Shown: positions 1 to 8,880, counted from the first letter of the stretch. The stretch is 64,000 nt of DNA from Natronoarchaeum mannanilyticum (GCF_039522665.1 NZ_BAAADV010000004.1:291952-355951), one strand, 5' to 3'. Program-made: numbers and translations. The notes: generated from the sequence alone by a model not told the origin.

Positions 1-1
1 C

Positions 2-727
2 ATGGAGAGTCTCGACGATGTCGTCGCGCGGGAGCGGCGCTCGCAGGACCTCGCCGTCAGGGCCGCCGGCGAGCCCGAGCGAACGTACACCTACCACCGT
101 TTCTGTACGACCGCCTGGAAGACGGGGAACTTCCTGCGACACCTCGGCGTCGGCGACGACGTGGCCGTCGGCGTCGCAGCCGATCCGGTCCCCCAGTCGC
201 TGCTCGCCTTTTTCGGGACGGCGCTGCTGGGCGGCCGGACGCGCTTCGATCCCCCGCGGGCGTGGGACGGGCGCGCCGCGGTCGCCCGGAGCGACGCCGT
301 CGCGGAGTACGACCTGCCCGCGGGCGGACAACGAGTGGGCTACGGCGACGATCCCGCCGATCCCGCGACGCGCTACTTCGAGGAGGAGGTCTGGAGCGAG
401 AACCCCTCGTTCCCGCCGGTCGATCGCGACCCGAGTACGGCCGCGCTCGAAGACGCCGAACGCCGGTACTCGCACCGCGAACTCGTGGACGCGGCGTCGA
501 CCGCGGTCGAGGAGTTCGATCTCGACGCCGACGACGCCGTGGCGGTGCGAGCGTCGCTCGCCGATCCCCGAACGGTCGTCGCGGGCGCGCTCGCGCCGCT
601 GATCGCCGGCGGTTCCGTGTTGTTCCCCGGCGCGGACGCCGAGGGTGACGTAGCGGTGACGCCCGGGGGAAATGGGGGAGACGCCCCCGAACCGCGAACG
701 ATCGCGCTCGACGCGGTTTCGCTCTGA
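2..727 (+). CDS. Short acyl-CoA synthetase-like protein (AMP-binding fold remnant)
   Basis: The frame opens at an ATG two bases into the window, so an upstream start cannot be excluded. The 241-residue product is less than half the length of AMP-forming acyl-CoA synthetases (about 550-650). Residues ~27-80 (YTYHRF...VGDDVAVG...ALLGG) resemble the N-terminal part of adenylate-forming enzymes. Residues ~153-207 (RRYSHRELVDAAS...DDAVAVRASLADP...LIAGGSVLFPG) look like a second copy of the same segment. No ATP-binding P-loop (SGTTG type) and no C-terminal catalytic lysine motif are visible, so catalysis is unlikely. It converges on a collapsed acetyl-CoA synthetase gene; a regulatory or degenerate role is inference. 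Confidence 0.6.
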   Translation: MESLDDVVARERRSQDLAVRAAGEPERTYTYHRFCTTAWKTGNFLRHLGVGDDVAVGVAADPVPQSLLAFFGTALLGGRTRFDPPRAWDGRAAVARSDAVAEYDLPAGGQRVGYGDDPADPATRYFEEEVWSENPSFPPVDRDPSTAALEDAERRYSHRELVDAASTAVEEFDLDADDAVAVRASLADPRTVVAGALAPLIAGGSVLFPGADAEGDVAVTPGGNGGDAPEPRTIALDAVSL

Positions 728-772
728 GCGGCGGCGTCCGGACGCCGCTGCGACGCCGGAGCCGAGCGTCGC

Positions 773-1432
773 TCAGTGCTTCGCCTCGATGCCGTCCAGC
801 GCCTCGGGGTTCTCGATGCTGGAGAGGTCGCCGGGATCCTCGCCGGCGTAGGCCGCGGCCATCGCTCGGCGGATGATCTTCCCGCTCTGGGTCTTGGGGA
901 ACTCCTCGACGAACAGCACGTCGCGCGGTCGGAACGGCTTGCCCAGTTCGGCGCCGACGTGTTCGCGGAGTTCGACCCGGAGATCCTCGGTTTCCTTCGA
1001 ATCGGGTTCGAGCACGACGTAGGCGACGACGGCCTGTCCGGTCGTCTCGTCGGGGACGCCGACGGCGGCGGCCTGGTTGACCGCGTCGCCGGTCTCGACG
1101 CCGCGGGCCGCCAGCGCGTTGGCGACGCCGTTCGCCTCGGCACCGAGGTCGCCGAACGTCATCTTGCGGACCTCGCCCTCCTCGCCCTCCCAGCACACGG
1201 CGACGTCCTCGCGCGCCTCGGCGTCGGCGGCGTGGCGGTCGACGACGTTGTGGGCCGCGTTGATCCGACCGCCGGGGTACCAGTCGGTGAACTGGGGTCC
1301 CTCGCAGTCGTCCCGCACCGCGTCGTAGTCCTCGATGTCGTACCGTTGCATGAACTCGTAGACGTTCGTCGACTCGACGAACTCGCGGGAGGACTCGTGG
1401 ACGACCTCGTCGGCGTCGCTGAGGGATGGCAT
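773..1432 (-). pseudogene. Acetyl-CoA synthetase with internal in-frame deletion
   Basis: The 219-residue product joins the two ends of AMP-forming acetyl-CoA synthetase. Residues 35-65 carry the N-terminal signature (GPQFTDWYPGGRINAAHN), and residues 117-219 the C-terminal domain with the lysine motif FPKTQSGKIIRR (K185). Family members are about 650 residues; the central adenylation domain with the ATP-binding loop is missing. The join falls near residues 116/117 (about position 1084), where GVETGD runs directly into AVNQAAAVGVPDETTGQ. Start chosen at the ATG that opens MPSLSDADEV; longer versions run into Arg-rich non-coding sequence. It cannot form acetyl-AMP as it stands. Alternatives are a genuine deletion allele, an assembly collapse, or an unusual two-domain relic. 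Confidence 0.75.
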
Positions 1433-1569
1433 GGCGTGGGTGGGGATTTTGCACGAACGATTCAGAAGTTTCGCGCGAGCGGTGAGTTCGGACGGTCGTT
1501 CCCGCGACCGCGGGACGAACGGCCACCGCCTCGGTAACGTCTTTACCCGCGGGGCGCGTAGTATCACGC

Positions 1570-2151
1570 ATGTACGTCCGGGACGCGAAGAACCGCGAGG
1601 AGGTCTGGCTCTTGGATCACATCGAGGAGATGGGCCTCGACGCGACGGCGTTTCGATCGCGGGACTACGTGATCGCGATCGACGAGCAGTCCGGGACGAA
1701 GGCCGGCTTCGGTCGGATCCGCATCCACAAGCTCGACGACGGCGAGGCCTGCGAGCTGACCAGCATCGGCGTCCTCGACGGCTGGCGCGAACAGGGCGTC
1801 GGCGCACACGTGATCGAGCGCCTGATCGAGCAGGCCCGCGACCAGGGGTTCGAGCGCGTGTACAGCCTCACCGACGAGCCGGGCTACCTCGCGCAGTTCG
1901 GCTTCCAGGGCGTCGCGGCCTCGGACCTCCCCGAGAAGCTCCAGGATCGGCTCGACGCCAAGCGCGAGGCGTCCGCACCGGAGGCGACGCCGGTTCTCGT
2001 CGACGTCGACGAGTTCGAGATGCCCGACCGGCTGCGCGAGCGGTTCAAGTACGCCGCCGAGGAGGAGACCGAGTCCGAGCCCGACGAGAACGCCGAGGAC
2101 TTCGGTATCGATCCGGAGTCGGCGACCTACAAGTACGACACCGGTCGCTAG
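1570..2151 (+). CDS. GNAT family N-acetyltransferase
   Basis: A 193-residue protein with a GNAT fold: the acetyl-CoA-binding segment (GWREQGVGAHVIERLIEQA, motif A) follows the strand ELTSIGVLDG, and motif B (YSLTDEPGYLAQFGFQGV) follows. GNAT enzymes move the acetyl group of acetyl-CoA to an amine; the substrate cannot be read here. An acidic C-terminal extension (about residues 125-193) is beyond the GNAT core and may be haloarchaea-specific. A T-rich stretch (ctttacc, about 1541-1547) lies about 25 nt before the ATG, as expected for a leaderless haloarchaeal transcript. The gene diverges from the defective acetyl-CoA synthetase. Confidence 0.8.
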   Translation: MYVRDAKNREEVWLLDHIEEMGLDATAFRSRDYVIAIDEQSGTKAGFGRIRIHKLDDGEACELTSIGVLDGWREQGVGAHVIERLIEQARDQGFERVYSLTDEPGYLAQFGFQGVAASDLPEKLQDRLDAKREASAPEATPVLVDVDEFEMPDRLRERFKYAAEEETESEPDENAEDFGIDPESATYKYDTGR

Positions 2152-2233
2152 ACGGTCGAGAGAGCGCAAAAATACGATCGTGCGGCGGAAGGGACGAGTC
2201 AGCGGTCGTTTGTGCGTTCGCGATCAGCGACGT

Positions 2234-2341
2234 TCAGGTCGACAGGACGGCCGCGAGGACCGACGTGTTGTCGACGCCGGCGGTCGCTTCTTCTTTCTTC
2301 TCTTCGGCTCGGGTTCGGTTGCGGGAGTAGTTCCACGTCAT
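2234..2341 (-). CDS. Candidate 35-residue small protein
   Basis: A short frame, ATG to TGA, encoding MTWNYSRNRTRAEEKKEEAT followed by a Val/Leu/Ala-rich end (VLAAVLST). It is preceded on its own strand by a TATA-like stretch (tttattctta) about 25-30 nt before the ATG and then by an inverted repeat (2376-2390). That promoter geometry is the main reason to list it; codon statistics on 35 codons are weak. I do not recognise a family. The surrounding ~400 bases (2152-2557) hold no other convincing gene. Confidence 0.4.
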   Translation of the reverse strand: MTWNYSRNRTRAEEKKEEATAGVDNTSVLAAVLST

Positions 2342-2375
2342 ACTAGATTGGAGGGGACGGGGACATAAGAATAAA

Positions 2376-2390
2376 TTGTCGTGTTGACAA
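2376..2390. promoter_or_regulatory. Palindrome TTGTC-N5-GACAA, possible operator
   Basis: Perfect 5-bp arms around GTGTT, placed just upstream of the TATA-like sequence of the 35-residue frame at 2234-2341. A position beside the core promoter fits an operator; no cognate regulator is identified. The stretch from here to 2557 is low in GC and contains nothing else I can name. Confidence 0.3.
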
Positions 2391-2557
2391 ATTGGAGGAT
2401 TGTTCACGACAGTCGGTAGCGGGCCTATCTGTGCGGACGAGAGGTGATATAGGGGGATTGAATCACCCGGTCGTCAAATCTGACAGTAACTAGTTGATAG
2501 TTGGGCCGAGATCTGTCGAAATACGATTCGGTATCCTCGGGCGAGGGGTCGACCGAC

Positions 2558-2797
2558 TCACCCGGCCTCGGGGTCCTCGCCGACGCCGTACTTGAACGCG
2601 ATCCAGCCGATCACGCTGATGAAGAGGATCGGCGGGAGCATCACGAACACCCACAGCGGCTTGAGCCCCCACTGGAGGACGAGCGCGACGCTGGTCAGCC
2701 CGAGCACGAGGAAGGGGAGGATCGCCAGCGTGGCGCGCAGGCGGCTGGTTCCCGGCCCGTCCTCGGCGTCGTCGACGTCAGGGATGGGAGCGTCCAT
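2558..2797 (-). CDS. Small two-helix membrane protein
   Basis: A 79-residue protein with an acidic N-terminus (MDAPIPDVDDAEDG), then two hydrophobic helices at about residues 24-43 (LAILPFLVLGLTSVALVL) and 49-68 (WVFVMLPPILFISVIGWI), then a short acidic tail. No catalytic or binding motif is visible. It is divergent from the methylmalonyl-CoA mutase gene. The start ATG lies only ~130 bases from that gene, so the two promoters share this interval. Function unknown. Confidence 0.7.
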   Translation of the reverse strand: MDAPIPDVDDAEDGPGTSRLRATLAILPFLVLGLTSVALVLQWGLKPLWVFVMLPPILFISVIGWIAFKYGVGEDPEAG

Positions 2798-2926
2798 TGG
2801 TTGAACGTCGGTCGGCCGCCGGCAAAAACGAACCGGTCGACGGCGTCAGGACGCCGCGTCGCGACGCGGTCGACGGACGCCGACGGTCGCCAATCCTTAA
2901 GCCGGACCCATCCATCGTGATAAACA

Positions 2927-4612
2927 ATGTTCGATCCGGACGACCTGGAGGAGATCCGCTCCAAGAAATCGGAGTGGGAAGACGAACAGGTCGAGCCCAC
3001 GCTGGAGCGGTTCGGCGAGCGCCAGGAGCAGTTCACGACCGACACCGGAGGCCAGCCCGTCGACCGGCTGTACACGCCCGCCGACGTCGCCGATCAGGAC
3101 TACGAGGAGGACCTCGGGTTCCCCGGCGAGGAACCATACACCCGCGGCGTCTACCCGACTGGGTATCGCGGGCGCCTCTGGACGATGCGCCAGTACGCCG
3201 GGATGGGCACCGCCGAGGAGACCAACGAGCGATTCCAGTACCTGCTCGATCAGGGCCAGACCGGTCTCTCGATGGCGTTCGACCTGCCGACCCAGATGGG
3301 GTACGACTCGGACGACCCGATGGCCCAGGGCGAGGTCGGCAAATCCGGCGTCGCCATCGACTCGCTGCGGGACTTCGAGACCGTCTTCGACGGCATCGAC
3401 CTCTCGGAAGTCTCGACGAGCATGACGATCAACGCGCCCGCCTCCGTGCTGCTGGCGATGTACATCGCCTTGGGGGATCAGCAGGGCGTCGACCGCGCGG
3501 AGCTCCGGGGCACCATCCAGAACGACGTGCTCAAGGAGTACGTCGCGCGCAACACCTACATCTACCCGCCCGAGCCGTCGATGCGGATCGTCACCGACGT
3601 GTTCGACTTCTGCGCCGCCGAGACGCCGAAGTTCAACACCATCTCGATCTCGGGCTACCACATCCGCGAGGCCGGCGCCACGGCCGCCCAGGAGATCGCC
3701 TTTACCCTCGCGAACGGCATCGAGTACGTCGAAGCGGCGCTGGACGCCGGGCTCGACGTCGACGAGTTCGCGCCCCAACTCTCCTTTTTCTTCGCCTCGT
3801 ACAACAACATCCTCGAAGAAGTCGCGAAGTTCCGCGCCGCCCGCCGGATGTGGGCGAAGATCATGGACGAGCGCTTCGACGCCGAGGATCCCAAATCGAA
3901 GCAGTTGAAGTTCCACACCCAGACCGCCGGCTCGACGCTGACCGCCCAGCAGATCGAGAACAACGTCGTCCGCGTGGCCTATCAGGCGCTGGCGGCGGTG
4001 CTGGGCGGCACCCAGAGCCTCCACACCAACGGGAAGGACGAGGCGCTCGCGCTCCCCACCGAAGAATCGGTGCGGACCGCCCTCAGAACGCAGCAGATCC
4101 TCGCCCACGAGTCGGGCGCCGCAGATACGGTCGACCCGCTGGCCGGCAGCTACTACGTCGAGAGCCTCACCGACGATCTGGAGGACGAAGCGTTCGAGAT
4201 CATCGACGAGGTCGACGACCGGGGCGGGATGCTCCGGGCGATCGACCAGCAGTGGGTCCAGCGGGAGATCCAGGACGTCGCCTACGACCGCCAGCAGGAC
4301 GTCGAGTCGGGCGACCGGATCATCGTCGGCGTCAACGAGTTCCAGATCGAGGAAGAAGAGCAGGCGATGGACTTAGAGGAAGTCACCGAGGAGGACGAGC
4401 GCCGGCAGATCGAACGCCTGGAGTCGGTGCGCGAAGAGCGCGACCAGGAGGTCGTCGAGGAGCGGTTGGCGGCTATTCGGGACGCCGCCCAGAGCGACCA
4501 GAACCTGATGCCGCCGCTGATCGACGCCGTGAAGGCGTACGCGACGGTCGGCGAGATCTGTAACGTGCTCCGCGACGAGTTCGGCGAGTACAAGGGCGGC
4601 GGGGCGGTGTGA
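2927..4612 (+). CDS. mcmA1: Methylmalonyl-CoA mutase, large (catalytic) subunit
   Basis: Interconverts (R)-methylmalonyl-CoA and succinyl-CoA with adenosylcobalamin, the last step of the propionyl-CoA route into the TCA cycle. The 561-residue product covers the substrate-binding TIM-barrel only. Family signatures are [20 protein letters not shown] (residues ~67-86), the [14 protein letters not shown] segment and GYHIREAGA with its conserved histidine. The C-terminal B12-binding domain is absent, as in archaea where a separate small subunit supplies it; that subunit is not in this window. The ATG at 2927 follows a TATA-like aatccttaa about 25-30 nt upstream. The epimerase gene follows 49 bases downstream. 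Confidence 0.93.
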   Translation: MFDPDDLEEIRSKKSEWEDEQVEPTLERFGERQEQFTTDTGGQPVDRLYTPADVADQDYEEDLGFPGEEPYTRGVYPTGYRGRLWTMRQYAGMGTAEETNERFQYLLDQGQTGLSMAFDLPTQMGYDSDDPMAQGEVGKSGVAIDSLRDFETVFDGIDLSEVSTSMTINAPASVLLAMYIALGDQQGVDRAELRGTIQNDVLKEYVARNTYIYPPEPSMRIVTDVFDFCAAETPKFNTISISGYHIREAGATAAQEIAFTLANGIEYVEAALDAGLDVDEFAPQLSFFFASYNNILEEVAKFRAARRMWAKIMDERFDAEDPKSKQLKFHTQTAGSTLTAQQIENNVVRVAYQALAAVLGGTQSLHTNGKDEALALPTEESVRTALRTQQILAHESGAADTVDPLAGSYYVESLTDDLEDEAFEIIDEVDDRGGMLRAIDQQWVQREIQDVAYDRQQDVESGDRIIVGVNEFQIEEEEQAMDLEEVTEEDERRQIERLESVREERDQEVVEERLAAIRDAAQSDQNLMPPLIDAVKAYATVGEICNVLRDEFGEYKGGGAV

Positions 4613-4661
4613 GGATCGCCGTCTGGTAAACGTTCAACTGTTCTCCCCCGTAAGTTCGCGT

Positions 4662-5051
4662 ATGCACTTCGATCACGCCGGGATCGCGACGAACGATCTG
4701 GACGCCGCCGCGGAGCTGTACGGCGAACTGCTCGACGCGCCGGTCGCCCACGAGGAGGAACTCGACGGGCTCCGGGTCGCGTTTCTCGACCTGGGCGATG
4801 GCTTCTTCGAGCTGCTCGAACCGATCCAGCACGCGACCGTCGCCCGGTTCCTAGACAAGCACGGGCCCGGCGTTCATCATCTGGCCGTGGCAACCGACGA
4901 CATCGAGGGCGCGCTGGAGACCGCGCGGGAGATGGAGATCGACCTGATCGACGAGGAGCCGCGGGACGGGGCGTGGGGTCACGACGTGGCGTTTCTGCAT
5001 CCGAACGATACGGGCGGCGTGCTGATCGAGTTCGTCGAGCACCAGGAGTAG
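4662..5051 (+). CDS. mce: Methylmalonyl-CoA epimerase (VOC family)
   Basis: Interconverts (S)- and (R)-methylmalonyl-CoA so that carboxylase product can enter the mutase. The 129-residue length matches the family. Two vicinal-oxygen-chelate half-domains are visible. The first carries FDHAGIATNDLDAAAELY (metal-ligand His near the N-terminus) and FFELLEP; the second carries GPGVHHLAVATDDIEGAL and the terminal GVLIEFVE with its glutamate ligand. It follows mcmA1 on the same strand after 49 bases containing a T-rich stretch, so it may be co-transcribed or have its own weak promoter. Confidence 0.92.
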   Translation: MHFDHAGIATNDLDAAAELYGELLDAPVAHEEELDGLRVAFLDLGDGFFELLEPIQHATVARFLDKHGPGVHHLAVATDDIEGALETAREMEIDLIDEEPRDGAWGHDVAFLHPNDTGGVLIEFVEHQE

Positions 5052-5124
5052 TTGCAGCGCGATTTATCTATTCAGATTGAGGGGTGAAAATCGCGCTCAG
5101 GATGGTAGAAATACATAGCGAGGG

Positions 5125-5313
5125 TCAACATCCCCGGTAGGGATGGTAGCTCTTGTTAATAGTAACCAGAGTAGCCGTTAGACCGAGAAGAGAAGTGGCT
5201 ACTATAAACAGTAGCATAGCACGAAGTAGAGTACTATCTCTGAAACTACTCTGGTCAGATGGTTCACAGTCGCCTGGATCCGACCCAATGAGTTCGTTTC
5301 CTGTTATCGCCAT
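5125..5313 (-). CDS. Hypothetical small protein with one membrane helix
   Basis: 62 residues from the ATG (MAITGNELIGSDPGDCEPSD), with a hydrophobic helix at about residues 30-51 (LLRAMLLFIVATSLLGLTAT) and a short tail ending in Cys. A GTG at 5325 abuts the stop of the upstream gene (TAG-GTG) and would add four residues. It sits in a patch of distinctly lower GC than its neighbours and follows the SnoaL-like gene on the same strand. No family recognised. Confidence 0.45.
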   Translation of the reverse strand: MAITGNELIGSDPGDCEPSDQSSFRDSTLLRAMLLFIVATSLLGLTATLVTINKSYHPYRGC

Positions 5314-5325
5314 TGTCAGTTTCAC

Positions 5326-5802
5326 CTACAGTTTTGCTTTTAATTTCCTGAGGATGAGTTTTGGGAGTTGACCAAGAACCGTCGGAAACGTCAGACCGAG
5401 CTGGTTGGCGAGAGTCTTTGTATCGTAGTACACGTGGCATTCCTCCACTTTGCCGTCCGCAACGACGTATCTCGCCATCGCTCCAAACTCAACTCGGCGG
5501 CCCGTCGGCGGGATGCCTTTGAACTCTCCCTGATGCGTTCCCCTCACAGTTAATTCTGCCAATATCACGTTATCATCAGCGACTATTTCCTCAATCAGGA
5601 ACGCGGCGTCGGGAAATGCAGCCCGACTTTCGTAGAGATATGCTGCAACCTCTTCTCGATGGTGGGCCTCTCCGTTCGGCAAACCAGGGTTGTACATATC
5701 CAGCGATTCTGATACCACATCGATCTTCGAATCGTCGCCGTTCTCCCAAGCGACGAAATCACGGGCAACTTGTTCTGATTGTGCAGTGTTTGTTTCGGTC
5801 AT
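5326..5802 (-). CDS. SnoaL-like ester cyclase / NTF2-fold protein
   Basis: A 158-residue protein of the NTF2/SnoaL type. Visible features are an N-terminal helix (VARDFVAWENGD), the middle segment HHREEVAAYLYESRAAFPDA, and the strand pairs VILAELTVRGTHQGEFKGIP and GAMARYVVADGKVEECHVYYD, which match SnoaL-like polyketide cyclases and ester cyclases. The active-site chemistry of these proteins varies, so no substrate is assigned. GC and codon use are lower than in flanking genes, suggesting acquisition. An 11-bp inverted repeat lies just upstream of the start. Confidence 0.75.
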   Translation of the reverse strand: MTETNTAQSEQVARDFVAWENGDDSKIDVVSESLDMYNPGLPNGEAHHREEVAAYLYESRAAFPDAAFLIEEIVADDNVILAELTVRGTHQGEFKGIPPTGRRVEFGAMARYVVADGKVEECHVYYDTKTLANQLGLTFPTVLGQLPKLILRKLKAKL

Positions 5803-5814
5803 TCATCTCCCCCT

Positions 5815-5866
5815 TAACGTTCTCCCGCTCTGCCCGCGAGTCTCCGCGTTAATCCGGAGAACGTTA
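5815..5866. promoter_or_regulatory. 11-bp inverted repeat upstream of the SnoaL-like gene
   Basis: TAACGTTCTCC at 5815-5825 and GGAGAACGTTA at 5856-5866 are perfect reverse complements separated by 30 bases. The left arm starts 13 bases before the ATG, so the pair spans the expected promoter. It may bind a regulator or fold in a leader. The remainder of 5867-6160 is A/T-rich and then GC-rich sequence in which I see no gene. Confidence 0.35.
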
Positions 5867-6160
5867 CCCCGTACTTCACCGTGCGATGCGTTAACTCTAT
5901 TCATGGCGGTGGTAGTACTCTGCTGATAAATACGCACGTGTACGTGCCGAATCAGTCACTTCAGTTCCATCCGAAATTAGAATGAGTGATCTCCATTACT
6001 GATACTGGTAGGAGTACATAACCCCACGCCGAACGCCTCGAAAGCCGTCGGCCCGATCGCCGTTTCAGTCCGCCAGGAACCGGCCGCGACTTCCGCCTCC
6101 CAACCGGTTTCGCGCCCACGGTGGGGCGCGAGCGCCCTCGCGCGCACCGGACCGTTCGAT

Positions 6161-7621
6161 TTACCCCTTAATGTTACACACCGGGAACGTCCGCGCGACC
6201 TTGTCGCCGATTCCCAGCGCGTCCGAGACGCGCACGACCTCGTCGACGTCCTTGTAGACGCCGGGGGCCTCCTCGGCGACGGTCGCGCCGCTCTGGGCCT
6301 TCACGTAGATCTGCTCTTGCTCTTCGAGGTCGTCCTGCACGTCGCCGCCCCAGAACTCGTTTTTCGCCTGCGTCCGGGACATCAGCCGTCCCGCACCGTG
6401 GGCCGTCGAGCCGAACGTCTCGGCCATCGACTGGTCGCCGCCCCGGAGGACGTAGCTGCCCGCGCCCATGCTGCCGGGGATGATGATCGGCTGGCCGACG
6501 TCGCGGTACGCCGCGGGCACCTCCGGGTGTCCGGCGGGGAACGCCCGCGTCGCGCCCTTGCGGTGGACGTACAGCGTCTTCTCCTCTCCATCCACCTCGT
6601 GCGTCTCCTTCTTGGCGATGTTGTGGGCCACGTCGTACAGCAGCTGCATCTCCATCTGCTCCCACGTCCGGTCGAACACCTTCTCGAACACCCGTCGGGT
6701 GCGGTGCATGATGAGCTGTCGGTTCACCCACGCGAAGTTGATCGCCGCGCACATCGCGCCGTAGTACTCCTCGGCCAGTTGCGAGCCGGCGGGCGCCGCG
6801 GCGAGTTCCTTGTCCGGCAACTGGTCCAGCAGTCCCGAGTGGGTCTTCTCGATCTCGCGCAGGTAGTCGTTGCAGGTCTGGTGGCCCAGCCCCCGGCTCC
6901 CGCAGTGGATCAGCACGACGATCTGGTCCTCTTCGAGATCGAACTCGTCGGCGACGTCCTCGCGAAACACGTCGGTGACGCGCTGGACCTCGAGGAAGTG
7001 GTTCCCGCTGCCGAGGCTTCCGAGCTGGTTCTTCCCGCGATCCTTGGCCTTCTGGGAGATAGCCGAGGGGTCGGCGTCCGGACGCCGCCCCTCGTCCTCG
7101 CACGCTCGGAGGTCGTCCTCGACGCCGTACCCTTCCTCAACGGCCCACTCGACGCCCTTCTCCAGCACTTCGTTCACGGTGTCGATCCCGCTCTCGACGA
7201 TGCCGCCGCCGCCCAGTCCCGACGGAACGTTGGCGAAGAGCGCGTCGACGAGCTCCTCTTCTTTGCCTTGCACGTCGTCGTACGTCAGATTCGTCGTCAT
7301 CATCCGGACGCCGCAGTTGATGTCGTAGCCGACCGCGCCCGGCGAGATACAGCCGTCTTCGGCGTCGAGCGCGCCGACGCCGCCGACCGGGAAGCCGTAG
7401 CCCTGGTGGCCGTCGGGCATGCAGATCGCGTACTTCGTGATCCCAGGAAGGTGCGTCGCGTTCTTGAGCTGCTGGAGCGTCTTGTCCTCCGAGATCTCGT
7501 CCAGAAGCTGCTCGCTGGCGAGCACGCGCGCCGGCGCGCGCATATCGCCCTCCTGTGGAATCTCCCAGACGAACTCCCGCAGCTTGTGCAGGGTCACGCC
7601 GTCGGCGTCGTAGGTGGTCAT
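6161..7621 (-). CDS. rtcB: RtcB RNA-splicing ligase
   Basis: Joins RNA ends bearing 2',3'-cyclic phosphate (or 3'-phosphate) and 5'-OH using GTP and Mn2+; in archaea it ligates tRNA exons after intron excision. The 486 residues match the family. Visible motifs are YAICMPDGHQGYGFPVGG, DINCGVRMM (metal-binding Cys ~103), GSLGSGNHF, the HCGSRGLGHQ metal site, GSMGAGSYVLRG, and STAHGAGRLMSR, where the His near residue 408 is the expected guanylylated residue. The activating partner archease is encoded upstream on the same strand, with a DoxX-like gene between. No intein is present. Confidence 0.95.
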   Translation of the reverse strand: MTTYDADGVTLHKLREFVWEIPQEGDMRAPARVLASEQLLDEISEDKTLQQLKNATHLPGITKYAICMPDGHQGYGFPVGGVGALDAEDGCISPGAVGYDINCGVRMMTTNLTYDDVQGKEEELVDALFANVPSGLGGGGIVESGIDTVNEVLEKGVEWAVEEGYGVEDDLRACEDEGRRPDADPSAISQKAKDRGKNQLGSLGSGNHFLEVQRVTDVFREDVADEFDLEEDQIVVLIHCGSRGLGHQTCNDYLREIEKTHSGLLDQLPDKELAAAPAGSQLAEEYYGAMCAAINFAWVNRQLIMHRTRRVFEKVFDRTWEQMEMQLLYDVAHNIAKKETHEVDGEEKTLYVHRKGATRAFPAGHPEVPAAYRDVGQPIIIPGSMGAGSYVLRGGDQSMAETFGSTAHGAGRLMSRTQAKNEFWGGDVQDDLEEQEQIYVKAQSGATVAEEAPGVYKDVDEVVRVSDALGIGDKVARTFPVCNIKG

Positions 7622-7703
7622 ACCCGTACATGCCCTCGCAGCACCGGAATAGGTTTCGAGTCGTCGGCGGACCGACGTGTCGCTCGCCGCGACTGATGCT
7701 CGG

Positions 7704-8789
7704 TCAATCGTCCGCGGCGACGCCCTCGCTCCCCGGCGCTTCGGCGTCCTGCGCGGGCTCGCGCAGCCAGTTGTCGACCGCCAGCGGGCCGCTCCCGGTG
7801 ATAAACAGCATCGACACCATCCCGTACAGGGTGACGTGGGCGAGGACGGGGTCGTCAGGCAACCCGAAGAGCGTCAGCGTGAACATCAGGAAGGCGACGG
7901 CGGCGCCGCCCCGCGTGAAGATACCGACGAACAGCGCGACACCGAGCGCGAGCTCGGTGAGGCCCGCACCGAGTACCCAGAGTCCGGCGTCGACCGGCAC
8001 GACCGCGGTGAGGTCGTACTTCTCGACGACGGCGAGGCCCGTGCCGGGCGCGAGTAGCTTCTCGACGATGCCCAGGTACGCGAAGGCGATCCCGAGGCCC
8101 GCGCGGACCACGGTCGGCGCGTAGCGCTCGTACGGTTCGACGACGCCGTTGAACCAGTTCGCGAGGCGGTGGATCGGGTCGAACCGCCCGTAGATCGTCC
8201 CCGGCGTCTGGGCGACCTGGTTGAGCATCTGGTCGGCGCTGGGCCGGCCGCCGCCGAGCAGCAGGATCGCGATAAAGCCCGGCACGTACTCGAACGCCAG
8301 CAGCAGGTCGGGCGCGAACGGCAGCGCGGCGAGGTACGCCAGCAGCCCCACGGCCGCCACGGCCCGCGTCGCCAGGCCGAACAGCAGGAAGAAGCCGATC
8401 GCTACCTGGAACACGCGGACCGACCACGTGACTTCGGGGCTGAAGAAGTAGCCCGCGAAGCCCGCACCGACCAGCGGCAGCCCCAGCGAGAGTCGGAGCA
8501 TCCACGGGATCAAGTCGCGATACCCCGACAGCGTCTCGCGGAGCACCGCGAGATCCGCCCGGGCCGGGCGGAACTGCAGGTACGCCAGCGCGACCACCAG
8601 CGTCGCGACGGCGCCGCCGCCCAGCAACACGGCGTTGAGCGGGTCGGAGAGCACGTCGACGATAAAGTCCAGCCCCGTCGGGCCGCCCTCCTCGTCGGAG
8701 ACGTACCGAACGTGGGCCGCGACGGGCCGGACCAGCAGCCACAGCGCGGCGACGACCGCTCCCGCGCGCCCCGCCATATGACGGTTCAT
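7704..8789 (-). CDS. DoxX-like membrane protein
   Basis: A 361-residue polytopic protein. The N-terminal hydrophobic segment (VVAALWLLVRPVAAHVRYVSDE) resembles a signal peptide or first helix. About seven to eight further helices follow, in two DoxX-like blocks: residues ~90-190 (GYRDLIPWMLRLSLGLPLVG...) and ~230-345 (YAPTVVRAGLGIAFAYLGIVEKL...LFVGIFTRGG...). DoxX proteins are membrane subunits of quinol or redox systems; the partner is not evident here. Start ATG 8789 (MNRHMAGRAG); an ATG four codons later is possible. It lies between archease and rtcB. Confidence 0.75.
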   Translation of the reverse strand: MNRHMAGRAGAVVAALWLLVRPVAAHVRYVSDEEGGPTGLDFIVDVLSDPLNAVLLGGGAVATLVVALAYLQFRPARADLAVLRETLSGYRDLIPWMLRLSLGLPLVGAGFAGYFFSPEVTWSVRVFQVAIGFFLLFGLATRAVAAVGLLAYLAALPFAPDLLLAFEYVPGFIAILLLGGGRPSADQMLNQVAQTPGTIYGRFDPIHRLANWFNGVVEPYERYAPTVVRAGLGIAFAYLGIVEKLLAPGTGLAVVEKYDLTAVVPVDAGLWVLGAGLTELALGVALFVGIFTRGGAAVAFLMFTLTLFGLPDDPVLAHVTLYGMVSMLFITGSGPLAVDNWLREPAQDAEAPGSEGVAADD

Positions 8790-8880
8790 GACCGATAGTT
8801 GGGACGCCAGCCTCAAATCTGGTCCGCTTCGGGAGGCCGGAGTTCGACGGCCGCACCGGGCTCGGACGCCGCGCCGCAAC

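Noticed and set aside
57..1571. A 504-codon Arg-rich minus-strand frame
   Set aside because: It spans two real genes in other frames and has no domain; typical GC-rich antisense artefact.
2180..2368. A 62-codon plus-strand frame
   Set aside because: Arg-rich low-complexity product with no promoter geometry; it overlaps the better-supported small frame on the minus strand.
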